A stretch of 64,000 bases of DNA from SHVZ01 sp041906305 (GTDB taxonomy: Bacteria; Pseudomonadota; Alphaproteobacteria; SHVZ01): the NCBI GenBank assembly GCA_041906305.1, contig JAYRJL010000003.1:372001-436000 (forward strand). The letters run 5' to 3'. The translations under genes and the position numbers were made by a program. The number at the start of each line of letters is the position of its first letter. The first letter of the stretch is position 1. This document shows, one piece after another, positions 36,348 through 45,500 of this stretch. Below the pieces are notes generated by a model that did no database searches, was not told the origin of the DNA, and was given only the letters and a program-made list of their open reading frames with translations.

Positions 36348-37142
36348 TTAGGCGTCCACCGCTTTCAGCCTGAACTCGATCTCGTACTCGACCAGCTTCA
36401 CGTCCGGCGCCCAGGCCGCGAGCTTCAGGTCCTCGGTGATGCCGCTGGCGACGATGACGCCGCGCACCGGCTTTCCCTTGGCGAGGTTCCGCCGGATCCA
36501 GCCCATGTAGCGCATCAGCTGGCCGAGCGTGCGGTCGTATCCGCGCGAGACCTTGAGCTCGATGACGACGAATGCATCGTCGCGGCCGATCGCCAGAATG
36601 TCGATGAAGCGGCCACCGACCGGGAACTCGATCCCTGAGAAGCCTTCCTCCTCGTAGAGGCGGAGTCCGGGCTCGATCGCGGCCAGGTTCCGGGCGAGGT
36701 AGTTCTTGAGGTCGCGCTCGAAGGCGAACTCGCGCGAGGTGGAGGCGATCTCGCGCTCGAGCTCCTCCTCGGCCTCCTCGATCTCCTCCTCGGCCTCCGC
36801 GGCGGCCGGGACAGCCTCGCCGCCTTGGCGGGCGGCGGCGCCAGCGCCGAAAGCCGGCGGCCCATCGGTCTCCGGGTCCCAGAGCCGGTATTGCCCGCGG
36901 CCGATCTTCCAGAAGAGGTCGTGCCCCGAGCCCGGCTTGATGCTGGGATGGTGGCGTCGTTGCGCGATGTTGTTCACCGACATGCCGTCGACGTGCATGC
37001 CAACGGTATGCGGGTTGATGTCGGGGTAGCGCTCGGCGAACCACTCGCGCGCCAGGCGAGGATGGAAGATCTGGCCCTTCCGCAGCTTCTCGGCCGCGAA
37101 ATCGTGCATCAGGACCTTGGTGGGCTTCTCGTAGATGGGCAT
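36348..37142 (-). CDS. NucS/DUF91-like PD-(D/E)XK nuclease domain protein (264 aa)
   Basis: The C-terminal 110 residues hold a restriction-type nuclease core: FPVGGRFIDILAIGRDDAFVVIELKVSRG, giving the D and E-x-K ligands, then LGQLMRYMGWI with the downstream Gln/Arg. This is close to NucS/DUF91 and RecB-like cores. The N-terminal 85 residues look like a winged-helix DNA-binding part (HPRLAREWFAERYPDINPHT, FWKIGRGQYRLW). An acidic, alanine-rich linker (residues about 110-135, EEEIEEAEEELEREI) joins them. It stands alone 35 bp upstream of the hydrolase. Confidence 0.82.
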   Translation of the reverse strand: MPIYEKPTKVLMHDFAAEKLRKGQIFHPRLAREWFAERYPDINPHTVGMHVDGMSVNNIAQRRHHPSIKPGSGHDLFWKIGRGQYRLWDPETDGPPAFGAGAAARQGGEAVPAAAEAEEEIEEAEEELEREIASTSREFAFERDLKNYLARNLAAIEPGLRLYEEEGFSGIEFPVGGRFIDILAIGRDDAFVVIELKVSRGYDRTLGQLMRYMGWIRRNLAKGKPVRGVIVASGITEDLKLAAWAPDVKLVEYEIEFRLKAVDA

Positions 37143-37344
37143 GGGCGTGACCTAGGTTGAGAGATCGCGGCCGATCTTGCGCGCGGCACCGAGCGGAACA
37201 AGTCAAAGAAGGGTTGTCCAAATTAACCTTTCTAAGAGAAACTTTACCTCAAATACCATTGACAGTTGAGACGTTGCCCAGCCACCTTTGCGGCGCTTCG
37301 GAAAGAAAACCACAACCGGAGCCACGCTACGGGGGGCGGATGAA

Positions 37345-37899
37345 ATGCTTCGGCGGATCACGCTTTTCTTCCTGCTCGCGACGACCGCGAGCGGCTGCGC
37401 CTCGATGACGAGCGGCACGACGCAATCGATCGCCCTGCAGACCACGCCCGCGACCGGTGCCGAATGCCAGCTCGTCAACGAGAAGGGCAGCTGGATGGTC
37501 CCGGCGACGCCGGGCAGCACGACGATCAACCGCGCCTATGGAGATCTCGTCGTCACCTGCGCTCACAAGAACGGCACGAAGGGATCGACCTCGGTGCAGT
37601 CGACCACGGTCGGTGCAGCCTTTGGAAACATCCTCGCCGGCGGCCTCATCGGCGCAGCCGTCGACATGTCGTCGGGTGCCGCCTACCAGTACCCGGCGAC
37701 GATATCGGTGGCGCTGGTCGAGAGCATTCCAAACCCCGGCACGGCACGAACCGGGGGCTCTGTGCTGTCGAATTCGGCACGACCCTCGACCGAGGCCGTC
37801 TCGGCCAGGCTGAAGCAGCTGCTCGAGCTCCGGGAGAAGGGTCTCATCCCCGAGGACCAGTACCGGGAGCGCGTGAAGGCGATCGTCGACGAGCTCTAG
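37345..37899 (+). CDS. Lipoprotein with C-terminal SHOCT-like segment (184 aa)
   Basis: Starting at 37345, MLRRITLFFLLATTASGCASM is a lipoprotein signal with lipobox TASGC. The body has GNILAGGLIGAAVDMSSGAAY, a glycine-rich segment common in small outer-membrane lipoproteins. The last 35 residues (VSARLKQLLELREKGLIPED onward) match the SHOCT oligomerisation motif. It is the first of four plus-strand genes that include two secreted proteases and another lipoprotein, with 25-84 bp gaps, so a shared envelope function is likely. Confidence 0.78.
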   Translation: MLRRITLFFLLATTASGCASMTSGTTQSIALQTTPATGAECQLVNEKGSWMVPATPGSTTINRAYGDLVVTCAHKNGTKGSTSVQSTTVGAAFGNILAGGLIGAAVDMSSGAAYQYPATISVALVESIPNPGTARTGGSVLSNSARPSTEAVSARLKQLLELREKGLIPEDQYRERVKAIVDEL

Positions 37900-37924
37900 C
37901 AGCAGGCGCCGGGGAATATCGAAG

Positions 37925-40768
37925 ATGCCGCTCGCGCGCCGGATCGCATGCACCATCGCGGTCGCGTCAGGGCTGGTGGCCCCGTTCCATGCGATAGCCG
38001 CCGGTCCCGCCGGCCGTCTCGAGGATCTCGAGCTCGGCAAGGCGCTCGCCGCCGCCGAGCAGGCGCGCTCTTCAGGGTCGGGGCTCGACATCCAGGCGCC
38101 CCAGGCACTTCCTTCGGGCTGCCTTCCCTCTTCCCTCCCATCGACGCCGAGCGGCGGGACGGTGAGCTTCACCGCCCAGGAAGGCGTTGGCTACGGCTTC
38201 ACCGGCATCATCTGGCGCCTTCCTTGCGTCAACGACGGCAGCAAGTTCGCCGTGCTGATGCGCGCGACGCCCTACGGCAACTACGGCGCCTGGATCTGCA
38301 GCGTGTCGTGGTCGGCGCGCCAGGGAGTGCTGACGACGAGCTCGCCCAAGTGGGTGACCTCAAACGGCGGGGCCGGCCTTTGCAATGCCTTCTATTCGCC
38401 GGTCACCGTGGCGCTGGATCAATGGTCCTTCTACTCGCAGTTCGACGACCAAACGGCGTTCTCGCTGAGGAGCACCTACTTCACCCTGTCGCCGAACCCG
38501 GTCGACGTGCCGGCAGCGGGCGCGGGCGCGACCCAGAAGCTCACGGTCCAGATAACCGGTACCGGGTCGGGCACGGTCGCGAGCTCGCCCGCGGGCATCA
38601 ATTGCCGCTCAGGCACTTGCAGCGCGACATTCGGCCAGAACCGGTCGGTGACGCTGACGGCGTCGCCGGACACGAACCACTCCTTCGCCAGCTGGAGCGG
38701 AGACTGCGGCGGAACCTCGCGGACGGCGACGGTGACGCTTTCGGCCGACAGGACCTGCACGGCACGCTTCAACAAGCCGCCCGTCAACCCGCAGACCGGA
38801 TGGTGGTGGGCCTCGAGCGAGCCCGGGCGCGGCTATTCCATCGAGACCGCGAACGGCCGGATCTTCATGGCCAGCTACGCCTATCGCGGCGACGGCACCG
38901 CGGCCTGGTACCTGAGCACCGGCGCATGGAACGGCACCGAGCTCGTCGGGACCTTCGACGAATACCGCGGCGGGCAGACGTTCTCAGGGAGTTGGCGCCA
39001 GGCGGTCGCGACGGGCAGCGCCGGCAATTTCAGCCTGAGCTTCACGACGCCGACGCGGGGAACGATCACCTGGTCGAACGGCCAGTCGACGACGATCGAG
39101 CGGTTCACCTTCGCAAGCGCCGCCGCGACGGCGGATGCACCCGGAGGCCCTGTCGCAGGGATCGGACCGTCAAATGGGACCGGCCAATCGAAGGGCGCCG
39201 CAGCAACCGCCGCCGCGGATCTCAGCGACGAGCCGAAGCGCCTCCAGGCGCTCCAGGACCTGACCGCGGCGCGCGGCCGGCAGCAGGTGATCGTGACCCT
39301 CGCCGGAGACGCGAAGGTCGCGACCGACCGCTCCCTTGCCCAGGCCATGCTTGCGCCGCACGGAGGCAAGGTCACGTCGACCTTCAGCAGGCTCCCTATC
39401 TTCGCGGCCGAGGTGACGCCGGCGGGCCTGGATGCGCTGCTGAACGATCCGGCGGTCGCGGCCGTCCACGAGAACCGCATGAACCGGTTCTTCCTCTCGG
39501 CGAGCATTCCCAAGGTCCGTGCCAGCGAGCTTCATGCCCGCAACTTGAAGGGCGCCGGCCGATCAGTCGCCATAATCGATTCCGGCGTCGACGCCAGCCA
39601 TCCGTTCCTTGGCGGGCGCATCGTCGCGGAGGCGTGCTTCTCCTCCGGCCACGCACTGTACCAAGCCCCGCCGTCCTGCCCGAACGGCGCGACCTCCATG
39701 ATCGGACCTGGAAGCGGCGCGCCCTGCATCCATCCCAGCTGCCTGCATGGAACCCATGTCGCCGGGATAGCTGCCGGCGGCGGCTCGGGCCTTAGCGGCG
39801 TCGCACCGGGCGCATCGATCGTGGCACTGCAGGTGACGACGGAGTTCCCTGCCAGCGCCTGCGGCACGACGACCTCATGCATCAGCCCACAGGACGCGGA
39901 TGTCATCAGCGGTCTCGCCTGGGTCCGCGACAATGCCGCCGCCTACGGCATCGCCTCCGTGAACCTGAGCCTCGGCGGCGGCGCCTACTCGAGCTACTGC
40001 GACAGCGAACCGCACAAGCCGGTCATCGACCAGCTGCGCGCCATGGGCATCGCGACCGTGATCGCGACAGGCAACAGCTTCCAGGCGAGCCGCGTGTCCT
40101 CTCCCGCCTGCATATCGAGCGCCGTCAGGGTGAGCGCCGTGTCGAACGCCGATGCCGTCGCCGACTTCGCCAACGAATGGTCGCTGCCGCTCCTGATGGC
40201 GCCGGGAAACCCGATCTACTCGTCGGTTCCCGGCGGCGGATACGCCTCCCTGCCCGGAACGTCGATGGCAACGCCGCATGTCGCCGGTGCCTGGGCTCTG
40301 CTCAAGGCGGCGATCCCCGGCGCGAGCGTGACCACCCTTTACAACGCGCTCTCGACGACGGGAACCGGCGTCCGCAGCCCCTGGACGTCCCGGACCTATC
40401 CTAGGATCGACGTGGCGTCCGCCTACGACAGGCTGACGATGATCGAGACCGGCTGGTGGTGGAATCCGGCCGAGCCGGGAACCGGCTACTTCGTCGAGGT
40501 CCAGCGCGACCAAGTTTTCCTATCCGCCTACATGTACCGAGATGACGGAACCGCCGTCTGGTATGTGGCCAACGGCGCCTACACGGGTGGGACCTTCCAG
40601 GGCCCGACGATGGAGTTCGCCGGCGGGCAGTGGATGGGCGGCAGCTGGCGGCAAGCCGGCATGCTCGCCGACAGGGGACAGGTCACGCTCAGGTCGAATG
40701 GCCCGGGTGCGGCGACGCTGACCTTGCCGAGCGGCAGGCAGGTGAGCCTTTCGAGGTTTTCGTTCTAG
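37925..40768 (+). CDS. Secreted subtilisin-like (S8) protease with two GWWW modules (947 aa)
   Basis: A signal peptide (to about residue 27) precedes a beta-rich domain, then an InlB B-repeat-like domain (about 205-285, SFASWSGDCGG). GWWW module 1 follows at about 291-396. An I9-type propeptide (RQQVIVTLAGDAKV through PAVAAVHENRMN) occupies about 440-525. The S8 catalytic domain has Asp in VAIIDSGVDASH (about 551), His in HGTHVAGIAAGG (about 609) and Ser in LPGTSMATPHVAGA (about 778). GWWW module 2 is at about 842-947. Because the propeptide is internal, autoprocessing would release the N-terminal binding part from the protease, an unusual arrangement. Confidence 0.9.
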   Translation: MPLARRIACTIAVASGLVAPFHAIAAGPAGRLEDLELGKALAAAEQARSSGSGLDIQAPQALPSGCLPSSLPSTPSGGTVSFTAQEGVGYGFTGIIWRLPCVNDGSKFAVLMRATPYGNYGAWICSVSWSARQGVLTTSSPKWVTSNGGAGLCNAFYSPVTVALDQWSFYSQFDDQTAFSLRSTYFTLSPNPVDVPAAGAGATQKLTVQITGTGSGTVASSPAGINCRSGTCSATFGQNRSVTLTASPDTNHSFASWSGDCGGTSRTATVTLSADRTCTARFNKPPVNPQTGWWWASSEPGRGYSIETANGRIFMASYAYRGDGTAAWYLSTGAWNGTELVGTFDEYRGGQTFSGSWRQAVATGSAGNFSLSFTTPTRGTITWSNGQSTTIERFTFASAAATADAPGGPVAGIGPSNGTGQSKGAAATAAADLSDEPKRLQALQDLTAARGRQQVIVTLAGDAKVATDRSLAQAMLAPHGGKVTSTFSRLPIFAAEVTPAGLDALLNDPAVAAVHENRMNRFFLSASIPKVRASELHARNLKGAGRSVAIIDSGVDASHPFLGGRIVAEACFSSGHALYQAPPSCPNGATSMIGPGSGAPCIHPSCLHGTHVAGIAAGGGSGLSGVAPGASIVALQVTTEFPASACGTTTSCISPQDADVISGLAWVRDNAAAYGIASVNLSLGGGAYSSYCDSEPHKPVIDQLRAMGIATVIATGNSFQASRVSSPACISSAVRVSAVSNADAVADFANEWSLPLLMAPGNPIYSSVPGGGYASLPGTSMATPHVAGAWALLKAAIPGASVTTLYNALSTTGTGVRSPWTSRTYPRIDVASAYDRLTMIETGWWWNPAEPGTGYFVEVQRDQVFLSAYMYRDDGTAVWYVANGAYTGGTFQGPTMEFAGGQWMGGSWRQAGMLADRGQVTLRSNGPGAATLTLPSGRQVSLSRFSF

Positions 40769-40779
40769 GGAGGATGGCG

Positions 40780-42063
40780 GTGCGCCCTGCGATCCTGGTC
40801 TGCTGTCTCCTGCTCTCCGGCTGCATCACCGGCCAAACCAGCTTCGGCGGCTTCGGGGGCTTTGGCTCATCCTCGAACCTGAGCAACGCCAGGACGTCGA
40901 TCGCGAAGCAGGACTGGTATGCCGCATTCTTCAACCTGAGCTCAGACCTGGAATCGCCAGAGAAGGCGACGCGGGACGCGGCGAACAAACTCATCGCCGA
41001 CACGCCGGACTTCCTCGACAACGTCTACGCCGCGGTCGAGGAGAAGGCACGAAAGGACAACCGCACGCCCTATCATCTCGAGCAGACCAGGAGATCTATC
41101 GGCACGCTCAGGCAGTCGAAGCTTTACACCGAGGATCGGGTCGCCCGTCTCGATGCCATCCTCAAGCAGGGAACGATAGCTTCGGTCATGAGCGGTGAGG
41201 CTCTGTTCGATCTCGGGGACGTCGCGGGTATCGACCTTCTCCAGGACCCGGAGATCTTCGACAAGCTCTTCGCCGAAGCGGTCCGCAAGGCCGAAAGCCA
41301 AACGAGCAGGTCTCGCGAGCAGCTGCTTGCCTTCTACGAGAAGGCCGACGTGGCGAGTCCCTATCGCAAGCAGGTTTCCGACCTGGTCCCGAAGCTCCAG
41401 TATAGCGTCGCTGACCTGAGGACCGGCACGGTCTCCCGCCTCTTCCCCGACTTCGCCAGGACAAGGCTGGCGCAGATGATCGTTCCGATGAGGCTGGCCA
41501 GCGATCCTTCTCGCCGGTTGGCGGAAGAAGATGTTGGAGCGCGTGTCGCGCGGTCGCTCGACCAGGTGACGATCCTTCGCGACGGCGATCCAGAGAAAGG
41601 TCTGACCGTCATCCTCAAGGAGCTCGAGGTGACCGAGCGCGCCATCCCGGAATCCACGACGACCCAGGTGATCGACTACTACAACGTCAACATCATGGCG
41701 GCGATCCTGCTGCTGCCGAGGAATGCGTCCGTCCTGTTCGATATCCGCAAGGGTGGAGCATCTCTCGACTACGGCTGGGAGATCGTGGTCAAGGTCGATG
41801 GGCGCGTGGTGGAAACGCAGCTCGTCAGGGACCGCGTCAACGCCGAGTACCACGAGTGCTCGAACATGCGTTTCCAGAACGTCTTCGGCGGCGTCGGCGC
41901 CTTCAACCACTATCCCAACTCTCAGGTAGAGTCCTTCTGCAGGAGCGGCGGCACGAGGGTATCGCCATCGACCTTGAGGGAACGGATGCTGGATCGGATC
42001 GCCCAGACGATCATAACGATGAAGGCGATAAGCGAGAGGTTGGCCCGTCAGGCGGGTGTGTAA
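40780..42063 (+). CDS. Lipoprotein of unknown family (about 427 aa)
   Basis: A lipobox (CCLLLSGCITG) directly follows the start. GTG at 40780 is preferred because GGGAGG lies 6 bases before it; the in-frame ATG at 40774 touches that ribosome site, leaving no spacer. The mature protein is helical for about 280 residues, then beta-rich with EYHECSNMRFQNVFGGVGAF and a cysteine near the C-terminus. No family is recognised. It lies 11 bp after the S8 protease gene and 84 bp before the trypsin-like gene, so it is probably part of the same envelope protease system. Confidence 0.68.
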   Translation: MRPAILVCCLLLSGCITGQTSFGGFGGFGSSSNLSNARTSIAKQDWYAAFFNLSSDLESPEKATRDAANKLIADTPDFLDNVYAAVEEKARKDNRTPYHLEQTRRSIGTLRQSKLYTEDRVARLDAILKQGTIASVMSGEALFDLGDVAGIDLLQDPEIFDKLFAEAVRKAESQTSRSREQLLAFYEKADVASPYRKQVSDLVPKLQYSVADLRTGTVSRLFPDFARTRLAQMIVPMRLASDPSRRLAEEDVGARVARSLDQVTILRDGDPEKGLTVILKELEVTERAIPESTTTQVIDYYNVNIMAAILLLPRNASVLFDIRKGGASLDYGWEIVVKVDGRVVETQLVRDRVNAEYHECSNMRFQNVFGGVGAFNHYPNSQVESFCRSGGTRVSPSTLRERMLDRIAQTIITMKAISERLARQAGV

Positions 42064-42147
42064 GGGATCGCGGTCCTGTTGCCATAATCGGCTCCTTTAC
42101 CTACCCGTCTTGACGAGTATCGATATCGGCAGGGAACCTTCGGTGGC

Positions 42148-43758
42148 ATGCAAGCCAATAGGATCGCCACATTCCTTCTTCTCCTGGCAGCGATCCTTGG
42201 CGTTTCGGCCCCGGGTCGGAGCGCACCTATTTCCGATGGGCCGGTCGTCTGGCACAAGCTCGACGTAGAGGCCGCGCGCTCGGCGTTTGCGGACCGGCCG
42301 CGCGAGCCGGAGGTGGCGGCTCCCAAGATCGTCGGCGGGTCCGTGTCCGCGAGCGGCGCCTGGCCGCAGGTTGTCTCGTTGTACCTGGCCTTCACCGATA
42401 ACACTGCTAGTCGCTGCGGCGGCACATTGATCCAGCCCCAGGTCGTCCTGACCGCTGCGCATTGCGTCATCAGCTCGACGAGCGGCGTCAGCTTGAGCGG
42501 CGTGCTGGTCGGCATCGGTTCCAACACCTATGTCGGAAGCAGCTCGAGCGTGCCCTATGCGTTCGGAACCGCCTATACGACGCACGCTTCCTACGTCTCG
42601 GTAGGAACCGGCAACGACATTGCCCTGATCTTTCTCGACCGCTTCGCGTTGACATCGACCGCAACGCTCTCCACGAGCTCGGTGGACAGCATACTCACCA
42701 CCTCCAACGTCACCTCGACCATCGTCGGCTGGGGCCTCACATCGGAAGGCGGCTCCTCGTCTTCCGTCCTGAGGCAGGCCACGGTCCCGATCGTTTCCAA
42801 CGCGACCTGTCAAGTCTATGTGTCGTCCACGATCTATTCCTCGCAAGTCTGCGCCGGTTACGCCTCCGGAGGCGTCGACACCTGCCAGGGCGACAGCGGC
42901 GGACCTATTTTCGTCCTTGCAGGAGGCATCTACTACCAGGTCGGTGTCGTCAGCTATGGGAGCGGTTGCGCCCGTGCCCTCAGTCCTGGCGTCTACACGA
43001 GGGTCGCGTCATTCTCCTCCTGGATCACCTCGGCAATCGCCTCGTACTCCTCATACATCTCGACAAGCCCAACCGGCTGGTGGTGGAACTCGAGCGAGGC
43101 GGGAACGGGCTTCTCGATCGAGAAGCGCAATAGCAACCTCTTCATCGCCGGCTTCCTCTACGGCTCGAGCGGCGCACCGGTCTGGTACCTCTCGACCGGC
43201 GCCATGTCGAGCTCGAGTGCCTACAGCCAGCCGCTCAGCCAGTATGGCGGCGGGCAGAGCCTCGGCGGCAGCTGGCGGAGCGCTGGTGTCGTCGCGAGCG
43301 CCGGCACGCTCACCCTCTCCTTCACCAGCGCCAGCCAGGCGACGTTAGGCATCGGCGGGAGGTCGGTCGCGCTGCGTCGCTTCGGCTTCGACAGCACCTA
43401 CGTTGTCAACCCGCCCTCATCCGGCATGCCGGAAACCGGCTGGTGGTGGGCCGAGAGCGAACCCGGACGCGGCTTCTTCTTCGAGACGCAGGGATCATCG
43501 GCCTTCTTCGCCTACTACATGTACGACAGCTCTGGCACCGCGATCTGGTACCTGACCTCGGGCTCGATGACGTCGAGCACACTGTTCCAGGGAACGCTGG
43601 TCGAGTATGGCGGCGGCCAGACGTTGAGCGGCAGCTGGACCCCGGCCAGCGTAACGGCGACGCATGGCTCGGTCACGATCCAGTTTTCTTCGACGACGAC
43701 GGGTGTGCTCACGTTGCCGAACGGGAGCCAGGTGGCGATCAGAAGGTTTACGTTTTGA
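42148..43758 (+). CDS. Secreted trypsin-like (S1) serine protease with two GWWW modules (536 aa)
   Basis: A signal peptide (MQANRIATFLLLLAAILGVSA) is followed by a short pro-region and the activation site region KIVGGSVSASGAWPQ. The triad is complete: His in LTAAHCV (about 103), Asp in NDIALIFL (about 156), Ser in CQGDSGGPIFV (about 249). Asp in GVDTCQGDSGG, six residues before the serine, predicts trypsin-like Arg/Lys specificity. Residues about 309-414 and 429-536 are two tandem GWWW modules (GWWWNSSEAGTGFSIE and GWWWAESEPGRGFFFE), as in the neighbouring S8 protease. Confidence 0.92.
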   Translation: MQANRIATFLLLLAAILGVSAPGRSAPISDGPVVWHKLDVEAARSAFADRPREPEVAAPKIVGGSVSASGAWPQVVSLYLAFTDNTASRCGGTLIQPQVVLTAAHCVISSTSGVSLSGVLVGIGSNTYVGSSSSVPYAFGTAYTTHASYVSVGTGNDIALIFLDRFALTSTATLSTSSVDSILTTSNVTSTIVGWGLTSEGGSSSSVLRQATVPIVSNATCQVYVSSTIYSSQVCAGYASGGVDTCQGDSGGPIFVLAGGIYYQVGVVSYGSGCARALSPGVYTRVASFSSWITSAIASYSSYISTSPTGWWWNSSEAGTGFSIEKRNSNLFIAGFLYGSSGAPVWYLSTGAMSSSSAYSQPLSQYGGGQSLGGSWRSAGVVASAGTLTLSFTSASQATLGIGGRSVALRRFGFDSTYVVNPPSSGMPETGWWWAESEPGRGFFFETQGSSAFFAYYMYDSSGTAIWYLTSGSMTSSTLFQGTLVEYGGGQTLSGSWTPASVTATHGSVTIQFSSTTTGVLTLPNGSQVAIRRFTF

Positions 43759-43796
43759 CGAGGGGATCCTCCGAGCGTGATGCCCTCGGCCGTCGC

Positions 43797-44537
43797 TCAC
43801 GAAGGATGAACATATGAAATTCTGCACCTGAGTTCGGACACCCTGGCTCGGACGGCCGGGGAGAACAGGTTTGTGTAGCTGACATCCGCCGACACGGTCG
43901 CGGAACCGTTCCCCGAGTAAGTGTAGACGTACCTGGATGTCGAGTCGCTGCGGGTCGCGGACATGCCATCACTGGACGTGAAGGCGACGTCGACATCGCA
44001 TCGTACCTGGGCATAGCCGTCGCCGCCGCCGTAGGTCTTCGCGACATCGAGGCGCAGATCCGCGGTGCATGATCTGAAGCCACAGGAAACGATGTCCTCC
44101 CGGCAGCCGAAATCCGTGACCCTGGCGTTCAGGCAGAAGGAATGCGGACCGGAATTGTAGGTGGCATGGCATCTGGCCGGGAGGCTAGCCGTCGGTTCCT
44201 GAGATGGCTGCCGCGGCGAGGCGGGAGGAACGTTGTTGCGCAACAGACTTTTGTGGGCCCCGAGGAAGGTGGAGGAGATCCATCCGCTGCCATAGGTCCC
44301 GTCTGTTCGCATGTAGACGATCCGCGACCAGGCACCTTCGGTCAGGACCAGGCCGACCACGGTGTCCTTCTGCAGGCGGTCCAGGACCTTTCCGCCTGGC
44401 GTCTCCCTGATTTGCACATCGTTGCCGGTGACGGTCCGGAGATTGGCGCCGCCCTGGGCGTTGACGGTGAAAGCAAGGAAAAGCGCGCTCACCGCAATCA
44501 AGACCAAACAGATCAGTGGGGTCAGTCTCGGCTTCAT
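43797..44537 (-). CDS. Secreted SH3-like (SH3_3) domain protein (246 aa)
   Basis: From ATG at 44537 (ribosome site GAAGGG) the protein has a signal or anchor segment (LICLVLIAVSALFLAFTVNA) and then an SH3_3-type domain (NDVQIRETPGGKVLDRLQKD through SRIVYMRTDGTYGSGWIS, about 35-100). The C-terminal 110 residues carry six or more cysteines (PHSFCLNARVTDFGCREDIV, FRSCTADLRLD, ELRCRISYV) and repeat the YVYTYSGNG type of beta strands. Bacterial SH3 domains of this type often bind cell wall. The gene is convergent with the S1 protease gene, 38 bp away. Confidence 0.75.
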   Translation of the reverse strand: MKPRLTPLICLVLIAVSALFLAFTVNAQGGANLRTVTGNDVQIRETPGGKVLDRLQKDTVVGLVLTEGAWSRIVYMRTDGTYGSGWISSTFLGAHKSLLRNNVPPASPRQPSQEPTASLPARCHATYNSGPHSFCLNARVTDFGCREDIVSCGFRSCTADLRLDVAKTYGGGDGYAQVRCDVDVAFTSSDGMSATRSDSTSRYVYTYSGNGSATVSADVSYTNLFSPAVRARVSELRCRISYVHPS

Positions 44538-44667
44538 AATCCCTTCTCGTCTTGCAATCTGCAGGGGAAGGTACTCGCCACCGACGAGGAGGAGCCGAGT
44601 CAAACGATCTGGGCGCGGCAATGCGTGCGGACAAGATCATCGATGTATGCGGCGTAATGTCCTTCGG

Positions 44668-44934
44668 TCAACGGCGACCTCCCCGCGGCTTCTTCGACTG
44701 CCGGCAGAGTGCGTCGATCTCGGCCGCAACCGCGGCGTAGGGCACCTCGCCGGCTTTGATCGCTCTCAGATGCTCTCGCGTCGGGCTTGGATAGGTAAGG
44801 CTGCCGCTCTCGAGAAGCTCGAGCGCTTCATAGCCTACGCGGACAGTATGGCTCAGCGCTTTCCAATCGACACCTTCGTTGCGCTCGGCCGCGCGAGCGC
44901 CCTCTTGGTCGAGATATCGGCGATCAGCGGTCAT
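44668..44934 (-). CDS. Small protein resembling the C-terminal helical part of COG3541-type nucleotidyltransferases (88 aa)
   Basis: The segment DWKALSHTVRVGYEALELL followed by GSLTYPSPTREHLRAIKAGE resembles, from memory, the tail of phage-type predicted nucleotidyltransferases (COG3541). The catalytic N-terminal half is absent: upstream in this frame is a stop at 45001-45003 after 22 unlike codons. It overlaps the preceding gene by 11 bp and has CAGG upstream of its start, so it may be a real stand-alone protein rather than a remnant. It ends the abiE operon. Confidence 0.5.
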   Translation of the reverse strand: MTADRRYLDQEGARAAERNEGVDWKALSHTVRVGYEALELLESGSLTYPSPTREHLRAIKAGEVPYAAVAAEIDALCRQSKKPRGGRR

Positions 44935-45496
44935 GCCGGCCTGGAATCCACGATCCCGGCTGCCAGATCTCCGTGAACCGCGTGCTCTCGCCGGCGCCGC
45001 TCACCCCAGCTGGATGCGTCAACTCGCCGATGATCGCGTCAGACTCGATGAAGCCGGCACGCTCGAGGCCGCGGATAAACTCGGTGGTCGACACCGCATG
45101 CAGGTTCGCCGGCCGTCGAGAGATGAACAGATCCATGCCCTCGTGCAGCAGGACGACCTGATCCCTGGATGCGACAAGCTTCCAGATGCCCCCGCCCGAG
45201 CTTAAAAAGTCGGCGACCGCGACGTCGGGAGCGTTCCTCCTTGAGGGGCCGCCGGCATCGCGGTTCACACGAAAGAGCCGTCCCGCATCCGTCGGCTTGA
45301 TAGAGATGAGAGGGCGGTTTGCTTCGATGAACGACATGATCTTCCGGCTTCTGGAAGAGTCTCGGTCGGCGGCGATCGCGTCATGCACGCCGTCGACGAT
45401 CGCGATCGCCATGCCAGGGCGCAGAAGCAGATCCAGGCGATCGGCGAGACTGTCGAGCGGCTCGCGGCCAAGGATGACGAGGGTGCCCTTGGGCAT
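44924..45496 (-). CDS. Unknown protein in abiE operon (190 aa)
   Basis: No family is recognised. The N-terminal part looks alpha/beta (GTLVILGREPLDSLADRLDL, GMAIAIVDGVHDAIAADRD), and the middle has VADFLSSGGGIWKLVASRDQ. Its ATG is 4 bp beyond the abiEii stop, and the ribosome site GGAGAG lies inside the end of abiEii, so translation is coupled to the toxin gene. This makes it a likely functional accessory of the toxin-antitoxin pair, but what it does cannot be said. Confidence 0.6.
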   Translation of the reverse strand: MPKGTLVILGREPLDSLADRLDLLLRPGMAIAIVDGVHDAIAADRDSSRSRKIMSFIEANRPLISIKPTDAGRLFRVNRDAGGPSRRNAPDVAVADFLSSGGGIWKLVASRDQVVLLHEGMDLFISRRPANLHAVSTTEFIRGLERAGFIESDAIIGELTHPAGVSGAGESTRFTEIWQPGSWIPGRHDR

Positions 45497-45500
45497 GCCG

